A stretch of 64,000 bases of DNA from Icerya purchasi (lineage: Eukaryota > Arthropoda > Insecta > Hemiptera > Monophlebidae). The position numbers were made by a program, and so were the translations under genes. Shown here in pieces: positions 42,833-54,640 of the stretch (position 1 is the first letter of the stretch; every line of letters starts with the position of its first letter). Below the pieces are notes generated by a model. The model did no database searches, was not told the DNA's origin, and saw nothing but the letters and a program-made list of their open reading frames with translations. Location of the stretch: contig CM077116.1 of the NCBI GenBank assembly GCA_039619475.1, positions 250,985,440 through 251,049,439 of the forward strand, given 5' to 3'.

Positions 42833-45409
42833 TGCTTCGTTATGCTAAAACTATGTAATCTTCATCTTTTTCTTCTTTCGTTGTTCGGCAAACGTCGCGG
42901 GGTCCATTTTTTCCGAAAACTGCGGATTTTCCTTCATTTTATCCGGGCTCCTCGGTTATAGTCGCTTGTACATATTCAATTACTTGTTAAGTATAGCATC
43001 GTAGTCGGGCCTCTGTCGCCTTCTATTCCCTTCTAACGTGTTCAGCATTGTTAATTTATCCAGCTCGTTACATTCAACAGTACGACCGTAAAATCGCAAT
43101 ATATGTTACGCATTGAAGGAAAAAGAGCTCCTATCCGAAGTTGTTTCAAGTTCCTTTGATGTTGATTTAGAGTATCTTTCTGTAGCAGAATATTCAACGG
43201 TATTTTACGACAGCTAAATGCATTAATAATCCCTGAGATTCGGAACAGTCTAACTTTTTATTTTGACGTCCAATGTGAAACTAAATAGTATTTATGTACA
43301 AACTTCAAACTTGATTACATATATAATTAGTACAACATAAAAACGTACAAAACAGAATTATTATATGACTAGTTTTAACTCCAGCCGTAATCGTGGCAAT
43401 CAATGTGGCTTTTGTGGACCTATAATTTATATTTAGGTCAAGCCTTACTCAGTTTTCTCGTGTACTTAATGATTCCTATAGATTTTTGTTAATTTTGCTT
43501 TCAATGTCTTTAGCGATTTTTCCTTTAATTTCGAGGCCACGACTCATTCGAACCGATATTACCCTTAATCCTAGGGGTCATACATTTCCCGCTTTTTATT
43601 ATCTGTAATTCGGTAGAAATGCTGATTTTGTGACTGGCAATGTATTGGGTCCATTCGGGAATCTTGCGAAATCTTAAGTAACGTTGTACGGGCGCTTAAA
43701 AAAAATATTCAGCGATGTAACTATACCATCAAGTGAGTGAAATAAAAGTCGAAACATGCAAAATAGGTGGAGTTCAATGGTGGAATTTGAGGGAAAAGAA
43801 GATGTTCACGAAGAGAGAGAAGGTATTTTTTAAAAAAAGCCGATAACATTGTCTTTGACCTTACCCATACGTGTATGTCAGCTCCTACAACTTATTAATC
43901 GGAACCAGTTATTAATCAATGTTCTTCACAGTGTGCTTACCGGGTAAAGTCCGTTATAAATTTCGCAAAGTTATATTAAATTCTCCGAAGATTCCGAATT
44001 AGTCGAATGTTCCTCCTGTTCGCATTTATCATTCCGAATACCGGCAGTGTCTACGCTCGCAGACTCCGAGCATGTTAATTTTCATTATTTTTTATTTTCC
44101 GCGATGAAATAAACGTCCGACACATTCTTGCGGCATTTTTGATGTTGCTCGCCTTAAGCCCGTGATAGATGGTAGAATTTTTGCACCTCACCCACTGAAG
44201 AACTGAATAGGATCAAAGCCGCCTGTTTCCTGTTTACTGCCGCCCCAACGTTAAAGTCTTGGCTGCAACAAGGACAGAAAAGAAGACAGACATAATAAGA
44301 GAGAATAGAAAAAAAATAGATTAAAAAAAGGGCTTGCGAATGCAAATGCAAAGATAAAGGAAACACAGCGGATTCAGGACCGTACTTAAAAATGTACGTT
44401 TAAGTGATCATTCTAAAACAGCGGTGTCAATTTTCCACCAGTAGATAATCTTCTTTTCGTACGCTAATTCCCCACCGTTGTAGACAATAAAGTGTAACAG
44501 AAATGACGAATTATTTTCTATTATTCCAAAATCGCAATAATAATGATAAGCGGAAAAGAAAGAAAATGAATACGAATATTGATTTTAGCGAGTTATGTAC
44601 GACATCACCAACCTCAGATTTTATTATACTTTTTTTTTTCTTATCAGAACCGTGATTGAAAATATTCCCAAAAAAAAACGGTAATTTCCCGCGTATCCGC
44701 ACATTTCAATACCTCCGGTGATCCCTCTCAAACTTATCAAATACGTGACATGCCCTCCGGAATTAACCGAAAAAAACCTGTCGATCGCACTGCTGCACAA
44801 AACTTCGAAACAACAATACCATCACAAGAATCGTCACGATTCCCTTAAATTTTAAAAACTCTACCACACCGTATACATAGATGTGCAAACGATGAAGCAA
44901 CGTGAAAAGTAGGTGAACCAATGTATTCGAGCATTTTTCCTCGGAATAGCTTTTTTTTCTGAAAAAATTTAAGATAAACGCTTAAAAGAGATATCTCGGA
45001 AAAGAAATAAGATAATCAAAAATGTTATATCTTTTGTGTCCAATAAAGAAAAAACTTTATTTTTTTGCAATATATAAATAATTTAAGTTGACCAAATTAC
45101 GGAAATGATGAATAAATCGGATAGATTAACCGCGCTTTATGTAGAATTTAACTGCTCCGTTTATAAAACATCTTGAATATATAAAAAAAAATAAATGAAA
45201 AAGAGTGAAGAAAATAACAAAACGTTACGAAAAATTGAGAACCTGAGAGCACGAAAAAGCGAACGAGTGCACATTGCGTGCACAAATCTTATTTTTCTTC
45301 AGAAGTAAAGCAAAGTAAAGTAAGTCCCATCTCCGTATAGCAGGGCGTCGGTGATTATGAAGTTAAAGTTCACAGTGCACTAAGCCTAATGGATCTGTTA
45401 CATAAGCAT

Positions 45410-45727
45410 ATTAAAAATGCAAAGGTTACCTGTGTTTGCCGATGATATTGCCCCTTATTAATAGAGCATAAAAATTTGGTTATAGTGGAAAAATTATGAC
45501 AATAGCATATAGATAATTTCATTTAAATGGGCACATGATGTAGGAGGTTATGTATAAATATAAATAAATCAAAATTATTACACATTCGGAACAGTTCTAA
45601 ACATAAGGTACGCGATGCGCGAATTATCCTTCATAATAATGATTGCCTACACGAGCTTCATGTAAATATCCAATACCCATTTATGTTTTTGTCCACCGTT
45701 AGAGAACGTAAATGACTTTAAGTATCT

Positions 45728-45783
<56 letters not shown>

Positions 45784-45900
45784 ATCGATAAATCCTTGAA
45801 CTAGAAAAAAGAACATTCAAAGTTTAAATAAGACAGTCAATTCCAGCTTTATATAAATGATTCAGTTTTAATCAAGCTAATTAGTAAAATCCCCCATCGT
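45410..45900 (+). pseudogene. Non-LTR RT fragment with a microsatellite inside the YLGI motif
   Basis: Plus strand: LPVFADDIAPY (RT motif C) at about 45430-45460, then, with frame changes, HKNLVIVEKL, INKSKLLHIRNSSKHKVRDA, RIILHNNDCLHELHVNI, ENVNDFKYLGIYI. The GIYI codons merge into (TA)n, and the reading resumes IDKSLN after it, followed by QSLNKTV and IPHR. The order fits the palm-to-thumb part of a CR1- or L2-like RT. Confidence 0.6.
45731..45785. repeat. (TA)n(TG)n microsatellite
   Basis: About 21 TA units followed by TG units, lying within the RT fragment. Confidence 0.9.
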
Positions 45901-46425
45901 ATATTAAAACGAAAAAAAAATTGATGTGCGAAAAAAGGAAGTAAGGAAATGGCTGAAAAAATGGTGTAAAGAGTAACACCCAAGATACGAGTCTTTGTAT
46001 TTTATAATTTTCTTTTTATTTATTTATTCTCGTCCTTTCTTGTTCTCTTCATCTGTCATTTCTCTTTAAAATAAGATCAAGTTTTTTGATTTGAAGATAT
46101 TTAGCTGCCCTCATGTATCGATATGCAGATGAGTATTTACGGCGTGTGTACGTATTTGCATCTATGTACTATATTATAATTTATGTATAATCTTAAGTTG
46201 ACTAATATTATGATACGAGATGTGACAATTCTATTCGTAGAATTGTTTCATAGCGCGACTTGTGGCAACACTGCGATGGTACTCGTAGTCTAGTTGGAAA
46301 GAAGGGACATTTCCGAGTCAGAATATCCAATTTTTATAACCATAGCACGGATATCATCTCGTGTTCTGTAGACATTTAAACAAAGTAAAATGTTTACACG
46401 TGTCGTGGAAATGTGCGATGTAAAT
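45901..46425. other. Spacer with a short perfect hairpin
   Basis: ACAATTCTA-TTCG-TAGAATTGT at 46225-46246 is a 9-bp stem with a TTCG loop. No gene was recognised. Confidence 0.5.
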
Positions 46426-46429
46426 AGTG

Positions 46430-46783
46430 AGCAACGTGTATCGTAATCAAATTCTTGGTCAAACGCGGAGTAAAACCGCCATCGGAAATCCTCGTACAGT
46501 TACAAGACGTGTTTAAGGAAAACGCTATGTGAAACAACCGACTGTTTTCAAATGAGCTAAGCGGTTTACAGACGGCCGTGAATCAGTCGAGGACGATCCG
46601 CACTGTGGCGATCCTTCTACCGCAAAAACGTCGGCAAATGTTGAAGGTGTGCGCATGCAAGACCGTCGAGTGAGTTGTCGAATGTTAAAAAGAGAGTTCA
46701 AGATCAACCGCGAGACCATTCGGCAGATTTTAAATGACGATTTAGGAATGCTCAAACTGTGCGCCAAGATGGTTTCAAAACTG
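46430..46783 (+). pseudogene. Mariner transposase, N-terminal part
   Basis: Readable blocks are FKWAKRFTDGRESVEDDPH, TAKTSANVEGVRMQDRRVSC, then RMLKREFKINRETIRQILND and GMLKLCAKMVSKL, which follow the helix-turn-helix and linker of mariner transposases (AKRFxxGRxSVEDDPRxGRP, INRETVRxIL). The upstream 80 codons are frame-shifted (EQRV, ILVQLQDVF-type residues). The frame continues exactly after the LTR element. Confidence 0.8.
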
Positions 46784-47472
46784 TGTAATGTATATGTGTG
46801 CTTTAATATTTTTTATTATTATTATCACGCTCTGCTACCAAATTAAGTTTTTATAACACATACATATACATAACATAATTTGACATCCGGCACACATTCG
46901 TTGCCGAACGATTAATTAAAAGAATGACTAAACTAACACAAATGAATAATAAAGAAATATAATAAAATAACTTAAAATGTATTTTCTATTTTATATAATA
47001 TTTATGATTACCTCGTCATATTTCAGTTAACTTAATGTATTATGTTTTACCCTGCCTGCCATTAATTAAATTTTAAATCCCTTCGAAACATCCTCGGTAC
47101 ATCCAACCACACATTATGTGTTTTAATTACACATAATTTTCATAACTTCTACAAAAACCAAAATATTATTAAATTTAGTACAATTCATATTTAACAACTT
47201 CTTCGATCAACGTTTTTCGAAAATCTCTATTAACTTTTTCTTCTCCAACCACATTTTCGATCAAAAGGAAACAATGATGATCATGTGATTGGCATAGACT
47301 AATTATTTATATATATATATATATTTATTTTTTATTTATTATTATTATTATTATTTATTTATTATTATCATTATTATTATTTTTTATATATATATAATTA
47401 AATTTTTATTTTCATAATGAAAAAATTATTAAAATTTTTAAAACTCATGTGGCGAGCATCTGTCTCGCTACA
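46784..47472 (-). repeat. LTR (3' copy)
   Basis: 689 bp, very similar to 50572-51266. It contains AT-rich runs and lacks 11 bp of the hairpin arm seen in the other LTR. Confidence 0.9.
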
Positions 47473-47485
47473 TCCCCCTCCCCTT
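47473..47485 (-). other. Polypurine tract
   Basis: AAGGGGAGGGGGA on the minus strand, directly against the LTR, is the expected primer for plus-strand DNA synthesis. Confidence 0.75.
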
Positions 47486-47704
47486 GGATCATGTCTTACA
47501 ATTTTAATTTGGGCATGATCCAAGACTACTTGATTAATAGCGTGCTATGGGCCACAAAAAAAAATATTTTACAATTGTATTTTATATTATATAAAAATTT
47601 TGAATACCCTGTTAATACATAAAGTCCACCTAAAATTATATCTACAGACAAATATCTTACAATTAAAAATATGATGTTATGACTATTATTATTAAGTTTA
47701 ATTT

Positions 47705-48867
47705 CTAACGAAACCTGTTTTTCCACTCATCTAGTCTTCTTAGTGCAGGCCAGTAGGATCTGTACATTTGCAACTGGTACTGTGGAATACTGTTGAGGTA
47801 CAGTGTAAGCATATGTAGGTTGTGAGTCGTTGATGCTAATTCATATCTTTGTACAGAGTATCCTTGGGGCATAATGATGTAATAAGTGTACATATTGCAC
47901 AAACCAGCTACGATGACGTCCTTTTCCTTCTTTGGGACCAACCGGTGCTTTAACATGTACCTTGGTCGTCGTCTGGACATTGTGGTAAATCCATCCGGCA
48001 TGCAGGCTATAGCATTTGGTCCAATTTTTGCTAGCAGAGTAGGAACGATCGCTGGTTGCCATTGAAACGGAGTTATCATCTCACTAATTGTCAATTTTGA
48101 TTCTGTGACACGATATTTGTTCAACTGATGGTGTAGGCAAGGTGTTAGTAAGCACGTTCCAGAGTGGATTATTATGCATTGTTTCATTCTACTTAAAAGA
48201 AAATGGGCGAGGCCCATCTGTGATTCCTGCTGCAGGGCTACGATCCATTGCTGGAAAACAATCGTGAACAGTTGATTTCTTTTTGGTCACCGGATCGGCA
48301 TATTCAGCTTTTGTTGAAGTCATATGCATGAACTGATCAACAGACAAAACGTTATTCTTCACTTCTACAGAATCGTCCGATTTCCAAAGCTCCTTTGCAT
48401 TTTTCTCCAATTCTTCACCTATAATTGTAGTGCTTTCTAACATATGTATTCTTTCCAGGACCAGGTGATATGCAAAGTTCCTGTTCCACACATTTACTCA
48501 TATATATGTCACATGGTTTACTGGACATTTCGCATTGAGGTTCAGCAATATTATGTGATATATCACCCGAGTCAGAGGAAGTAAATGCTGCTACAATGGG
48601 ATCCTTTCCAATTAAACTACCTTTTGAATCCATTTTCTGTCCGGGGCCAGTGGTTCCGGCTGTACATAATCCCACTTTCTTTGTTACTTCTTGACCCTTT
48701 GGTCTTTTTTCTTTTTCCCGTTCCATTAATATCATAGTAAGTTGTAAAGCTTGCTCAGTGAGGTTTCGAACCATCTCTTTTAATTCTTACATTTCGTTTC
48801 GTACCTCGTCAACATCTTTTGAATCCGACTCCTTCGGTTTTTTACTCGTGGTCATCTGTGTTTCCAT
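47705..48867 (-). pseudogene. Gag-like or unknown ORF of the LTR element, decayed
   Basis: ATG 48867 opens METQMTTSKKPKESDSKDVD, a TAA at 48787-48789, then ELKEMVRNLTEQALQLTMIL and a charged segment REKEKRPKGQE. The first 60 residues would form an amphipathic coiled coil, as in many Gag N-termini. Frame changes near 48440 and 48200 lead to GEELEKNAKELWKSDDSVEV, DQFMHMTSTKAEYADPVTKK and later MITPFQWQPAIVPTLLAKIG, VPKKEKDVIVAG. No CCHC knuckle is visible. Whether the last piece is Gag or an acquired sequence is open. Confidence 0.45.
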
Positions 48868-50550
48868 GATTGACAAATTTTTTACTATTAATGCACTAAT
48901 TAAATTTTATATTAATTTTATTGAGGAATGTGGTTGGATGTATGCTGGATATTCCAAGGAATGAAAATTTCAAAAAAAAAAAAATAAATAAAAATCTTCA
49001 AATAAGGGGATTTCCCCTCCCCATATGGATAATTTTCAAAATATAGGACAATTACCCGTGACTGGCAAGGCAAAACACAAATTATAGTAAATTATAACAT
49101 TTAGAATAAAACTATATATATATCTATAATGCATACATGTATATAAGGAAAGCATATTAAATTTTCTTTTGTGCATATTGTTTTTATATCATATATAAAA
49201 AAAAAATTAAAACATACTAAAATAAAAAAAAAACTTGCGATAAGACTCTCCATATATTGTAACGTTACCATTATTTTAAAAGGATTCCAAAATGTACATG
49301 TAAATTTTTAATTCTAATATTGTTGACACAAAAAAAATGATTTTAAATTTCTTTTAAATAAATCCGCTAATATAATTTTATTTACAATTGTATTAATATA
49401 GTTTCGATTTGTGTATTAATATTTAAACTATATCTAGTTTATATGCTAGAAACTTTAGTTGTTTTTTAAATTGATCAATAAACACAAATAATACAAAGAA
49501 TTTATAGTTCATCATGTTAGTTCCCTTTATGCGACTATTTTCAAGTTTCATTTGATTTAATGTAAGTTGTCATACAAATTAATAAAAAAAAATTTTAAAT
49601 GTAAATAAATAACTGATGTTACTAAATATTCTTCAATAATTAAATAGAAAAAAACTATTAACTTTCGAATTAAAGTGTAAGCCAACCGGACGAACTAGTG
49701 TAAAAAAATAGACGGAGGAAAATGAACTAACGTAATCTTTATCGGAACATATATATGGTTTTACATGTATAATTTATAACGCAAGATCCAATTAATAGTT
49801 GCGTTTACGCTAAAATCTATAAATATAAAATGCCGTTTAACATCGATGTTCTTTTTGTTAACAATGTATATTTTACATTTTCAAATTTCGAAATAATTCC
49901 AATATCATTTCAATAATACATATACCTATTCAATTTAGGTATTTAATGCTTGAAATATTCGATTAATGTAGTAAAATTACAAACACTATATTACAACGAA
50001 TTAAGTTTGTTTAGATGTTATCGTTTATGTAAATATACTATAATTTCATTTTACAATATAAATGAAAATTACGTCTAAAACGAAAGACTTTTATAAAATA
50101 GATTGATCGAATATTTCATAAATATCAAAACTTATTAAAAGGAACAAAAAACATAATATGTTTTTAAATATTTGTTATTGTTGCATTAATAACAATTAAC
50201 GCCAGAAAACGTAACTACATAGGCGTTTTAAATTGTTGGGTGTAACACATTACACCATATTAAGATCAAATCTTTTTATATATAAGACAAAAATATGATA
50301 CGACATCATCGTGTAATTAATAATAGAATTTAAAAAAAAAGTGAAAATATACAAATTAGTTTAAAGAAATTAAATGCACAGCATCAAATCGCGTATAGAT
50401 CGGTAATTAAGTTTTATAAAATTTTAATTTAAAAAATAAAATTATGCAATCGAATTGTATTTACATCGTTAACCATTTAAATAACATTTATATATTTATA
50501 TTTTTTTGTATATATATCCGTGGATGTTTAATGAAATAAAACGATCATAA
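48868..50550. other. AT-rich interior of the LTR element without coding sequence
   Basis: No pol motif in either strand; numerous A/T runs. Confidence 0.6.
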
Positions 50551-50566
50551 CCACGCTCTGCTACCA
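50551..50566 (-). other. Primer-binding site
   Basis: TGGTAGCAGAGCGTGG on the minus strand, 5 nt from the 5' LTR. TGGTAGCAGAGC is complementary to the CCA-bearing 3' end of insect initiator tRNA-Met. Confidence 0.75.
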
Positions 50567-50571
50567 TTTTA

Positions 50572-51266
50572 TGTAATGTATATGTGTGCTTTAATATTTT
50601 TTATTATTATTATCACGCTCTGCTACCAAATTAAGTTTTTATAACACATACATATACATAACATAATTTGACATCCGGCACACATTCGTTGCCGAACGAT
50701 TAATTAAAAAAATGACTAAACTAACACAAATGAATAAATAAAGAAATATAATAAAATAACTTAAAATGTATTTTCTATTTTATATAATATTTATGATTAC
50801 CTCATCATATTTCAGTTAACTTAATGTATTATGTTTTACCCTGCCCGCCATTAATTAAATTTTAAATCCCTTCGAAACATCCTCGGTACATCCAACCACA
50901 CATTATGTGTTTTAATTACACATAATTTTCATAACTTCTATAAAAACCAAAATATTATTAAATTTAGCACAATTCATATTTTAACAACTTCTCCGTTCAA
51001 CGTTTTTCGAAAAACTCTTAACTTCTTCTCCAACCACATTTTCGATCATCATTGTCTCAAAGGAAACAATGATGATCATGTGATTGGCATAGACTAATTA
51101 TTTATATATATATATTTATTTTTTATTTATTATTATTATTATTATTTTTTATTTATTATTATCATTATTATTATTTTATATATATATATAATTAAATTTT
51201 TATTTTCATAATGAAAAAATTATTAAAATTTTTAAAACTCATGTGGCGAGCATCTGTCTCGCTACA
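50572..51266 (-). repeat. LTR (5' copy)
   Basis: 695 bp. It includes a 12-bp perfect stem-loop, GATCATCATTGT (51044-51055) with ACAATGATGATC (51066-51077). Confidence 0.9.
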
Positions 51267-51960
51267 ACTGCTCACAGCTGATCAAAAAGAGCTACGGAGA
51301 TGACAGGACATGATTGATCGAATTGACGCTGGATGAAATCAGTGGATGTCATCCATTATCACGCGGGACTGAGTGTTCCAATTGACCGTGAAACCAATAG
51401 ACAGAGCATGCAGTGCGCGAATAAGGGCGAGGAGCGTCCGAAAAAAGCTCGCATGTTCAAATCAAAAGTCAAGTGTTTCTTCAACATCAACAGCGTTGTT
51501 CCTCACGAATACGTTCCCGCAGGCCAAATAGTCCATGCAGTATTCTGCATCGAAGTTTTGAAACGATTATGAGCCAGCGTGTACAGCGCACAACCCGAAT
51601 TGGCCGAGAAGGGTTGGGTGCTGTATCACGACAACGCTCCAGCACACTCGTCCTTCGTAGTACGCCAGTTTTTGCCGCTCCTTAACATCCCCGCGCTTCC
51701 GCACCCCTCTGCAACCTGGGCCTGACTCCGTACAACTTTCGTTTGTTCCCTCAACTCAAAAGTCACTTGAAAAGAAACTGATACGACGAAATGGCCGAAG
51801 TCGAAAGTGTCACGACGAAGTTCCTGATGGACCTATCTTCGGGGGGTTTGCGGGGCGCTTCCAAAAATGGGTCGAACGTTGGCTAACCTCTGAGGAGACT
51901 ACTGTGAAGGTGTATAGAGTAAGTTTGCCCTTCTCCCTATATTTAGACCCTCCAGGGCGA
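51267..51960 (+). pseudogene. Mariner transposase, C-terminal catalytic part
   Basis: It opens CTCACAGCTGATCAAAAAGA, giving LTADQKE, and then shows RQSMQC, PKKARMFKSKVKCFFNINSV, VPHEYVPAGQIVHA, VLKRL, EKGWVLYHDNAPAHSSFVVR, QFLPLLNIPALPHP, LRTTFVCSLNSKVT and ERWLTS-type end residues. The HDNAPAH block carries the second catalytic Asp; the first (GDETW) and third (DLxPxDF) are obscured by decay. Several frameshifts and stops make it inactive. Confidence 0.85.
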
Positions 51961-52084
51961 AATTCTACGACAACAATTATCACACAAGAATAGTTGTAAT
52001 TTTGTATTTTGAATAAACGCTAATAAGAGTGTCGGGCACTCACACAACGGTTTTACTTGCCCTATGAGACCCACAACCTATTTA

Positions 52085-52305
52085 ATAATAACAAATAAAT
52101 AAAAAGATAGAGAGATGATACTGAAGTCAGTTCCTTCCTCTCGGCCGCCTTTATGTTCTCAGATTTCTCTGGTACCCAATTATTTCTGGATGGGTAAAAA
52201 CCTAGGAGCGATTCCGATCCGGTAACGAGACAAGTTTCGAACCGGTTTCCTCTGATTTAGTAGCCAAGCATCTGAACCACTACGCTACCTTCTTCGGGAG
52301 TATTT
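52085..52305 (-). repeat. tRNA-derived SINE, family S1, copy 1
   Basis: On the minus strand GGTAGCGTAGTGGTTCAGAT (A box 52277-52287) and GGTTCGAAACT (B box 52233-52243) form a tRNA-like head. A body follows with AATAATTGGGTACC and CGGCCGAGAG, then an AT-rich tail. The same body occurs at 63598-63845. SINEs are Pol III-transcribed and mobilised by LINE RT. Confidence 0.8.
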
Positions 52306-53520
52306 AGTGAAAAAAGGAGTACGAAATGTTATCGGAAAACAGTTATTCAACGGCGTTTTTCAGCAGAAATAACTACATCGTACTCGTGTGTTAAAAATAA
52401 GCGCCTATTCCGTATTTTACCGTTTGCTTAAGATATTTTTCTAGAGTCGCGATGGACCAATGTGCGCAGAATTGTAGACTGGTGAACGTTTTCGATTCTT
52501 AGATCTATCTTAGATATACGTAATTATTTATAAAATTTACAACAGCTTCGTCAGTTGTATTTCTAATAGAGAAACAGTTTTAATCAATTTTAAAGAGCGT
52601 ACGAGACAAACACTCCAGTGCGTGTGCCAAATTTTTAGTTCCCCGCTAATTTAAATCGTAGTTGATTTTATAATTTAGACGGATGTGTCAATTTTTCACC
52701 TTTTACATTCATTTGCCTTCAGACTATTCGGCCCTAGTTTAATATCGAAATCCACCGGTGCGTTGAAGCACTGCACGTTCTTTTTATTCATCTCCGTATT
52801 ACTTAATTTAATTTGTTGTATTTGACGGAAGGACTTTGATTAGAATAGATAACAATAACCAGATATATTATACCTAAGAGTATTTTACCGTTTTCGTCAC
52901 GGTTAGAATTGCTCCTTTGCAGTCATTTTAATATGATTCGGAATATGTTCAAATGTTATTTTTGTCCTCTACTAATGTTTCGAAGCTGCTGAAAGCATAA
53001 TCGTTTTTAAACTTTCGACAACAATATGAATTGTACAAATTCGTCTGAACTAATATGGGGTCCAGCTATTGGATAAAAGCGATTTCATTAAAGTTTTTCG
53101 GCCCGTACTGCTAAATATTGCACATCTTGTTTCACTATCCGTTTATAGAATCGCTCAACAAACAATTTCTTGTATCAGCCATCGATGATATTACTTTATA
53201 GCAGAGATGTCCGTACTTTAGAGATGTCTCCTTAACATTTACATTTTCATTATTCGGGGCACCTCTGTTGTTTACCGTATTTGCTATGAAATTTTTCCTT
53301 ATCTATCTATATTATTTCGAATGGATAAAGCGCTTGCTTACTACCGTTACTACTACCTCGTCATTGGCGAGATCTTGTTTCCAAAATTCCCTCTTATATT
53401 TACAATTATGTTTCTTTTTTCTTTACAAACTCCCTTTATATTTTATTTCTTCTACTTCTGTATGAACTGTCCTAACGTTGGCAACCATCTGTCTTACTCG
53501 TTCTTTATCCGCAACCCTCT
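52306..53520. other. AT-rich spacer
   Basis: No recognised gene or matched repeat; the plus-strand frames 53268-53623 are low-complexity hydrophobic and overlap the RTE-like relic. Confidence 0.45.
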
Positions 53521-53529
53521 CCTGAATAC

Positions 53530-54640
53530 TTTAACCGCATTTAACTTGAACCACTTCTACAGATTGTCCATCTACATTGTTTTAGATCAGCCACGTCCAC
53601 TATTACCGTTAATCCTGCATTGATACCTGAAAAACATCGCGTATTCGTTGTTGCACCGAATTTCCTTCTTTTGACAGTGTTAACAATTTCAGTTTTATTG
53701 TTCAAACAACGTCGCAGTTCGTAACTTCGGTTGTCCGAGGAAATCTCAACACCTTTCAGTAAGCCAATCTTTCGAAAGGTTCGAAATTTTACATAATACA
53801 ACACAGATACCGTACAGGAGTCAACACCGTATAGCAGAACACTAAATACATAGCACCGAAGAAAGCATATACGAAGATTCATTATCTTCAACTCCCGCTT
53901 CGTTCGTGTTTCATATTCAATTTCTGAAAATGCATGTTCTAGCCTGTTCAATTTTGCTTCCTATTTCGGCGGATATATCCCATCTGTCGTTGATATAATA
54001 TCCTAATAATATTTTTAATCAAAATGGTTACATTATCCAATCGAAGTTAACCGTGACCTTCCCAATAGCCCCATTCGTTTTACTTTTTAACGCATTTATG
54101 TACACGCAAGCCCATCTTTTTGTTGCTTTCGTTAAACATGTTCGTAAGTTCTTGTAAATCGACAAGTCTCGTTGCAATCACCACTGTATCGTCCGTAACT
54201 ATGTTCCACACATACCAAATGTTATCAACAACAATTCCGTTAACTAATACAGCTAAGTTTTTTTTTTCAAATAATTGACTCTTTAAAATTTTTTTCCGAA
54301 TAAATATTGTGTAAAAGGGAGAAAAGAGAATATACCTACGATTCACACCCTTCATTTAGGTGTCTGCGTTACTATTTGGCCGCCTATTCGCATGGCTGCG
54401 CTCTCATTGCAACATAAATTAGTCATAATTCTAATATCTCGACTATCCATTCCTATTGGCTTCAGCACCTTTGTGAGCTTTTCATGATGATGTTCTTTTT
54501 AATACGCTGATAGATGATAGGCTGAATTTTTCGACTTATTCGATAATCTACCAAGTACGAAAGCTAGTTTTTCAATAATTTTTCCACGATTTTTTGGATT
54601 ATAGTATTTAGTAAGTGAACAGCACATTAAAACATAACCG
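53530..54640 (-). pseudogene. RTE-like non-LTR element RT, decayed
   Basis: Minus strand: AAMRIGGQIVTQTP (about 54390), then MKGVNRRYILFSPFYTIF (the GVRQGCxLSPxLFN block), VLVNGIVVDNIW, VTDDTVVIATRLVDLQELTN (motif C, YADD changed to VTDD), KKMGLRV; then 53951-53541 with MNRLEHAFSEIE, LKIMNLRICFLRCYVFSVLL YGVDS and NNKTEIVNTVKRRKF (the KTRLLKCYVFSVLLYGxESW and NxEILxTIKxRKLxYLGH blocks). The two open pieces of 91 and 136 residues are the best-kept parts. It lacks the C-terminal GKI block. Confidence 0.75.

Larger units (their letters stand above)
40011..45400. other. Long AT-rich region; no clear gene
   Basis: Mostly anonymous AT-rich DNA. A 9-bp-arm hairpin (GACACCTGG / CCAGGTGTC) is at 40033-40068. 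Overlapping plus-strand frames at 40135-40482 match nothing I know. A GC-richer island is at about 41750-42120, and an (ATTT)n tract is at about 42774-42832. Confidence 0.5.
46784..51266 (-). mobile_element. LTR retrotransposon, about 4.48 kb, without visible pol
   Basis: Two LTRs (46784-47472 and 50572-51266) frame a 3.1-kb interior. Read on the minus strand the LTR starts TGTAGCGAGACAGATGC and ends CATTACA. ACTG flanks at 46780-46783 and 51267-51270. A primer-binding site TGGTAGCAGAGCGTGG (50551-50566) sits 5 nt inside the 5' LTR and matches the 3' end of initiator tRNA-Met for the first dozen bases. A polypurine tract AAGGGGAGGGGGA (47473-47485) abuts the 3' LTR. Only a short decayed Gag-like region is readable (48867-47705) and no protease, RT or integrase motif, so it is non-autonomous. 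Confidence 0.9.
46430..51960 (+). mobile_element. Mariner transposon split by an LTR retrotransposon
   Basis: The left part (46430-46783) encodes the N-terminal DNA-binding region and the right part (51267-51960) the catalytic domain. The mariner TIRs could not be located with confidence. The insert is bounded by a 4-bp duplication and its removal restores the frame. Confidence 0.8.
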
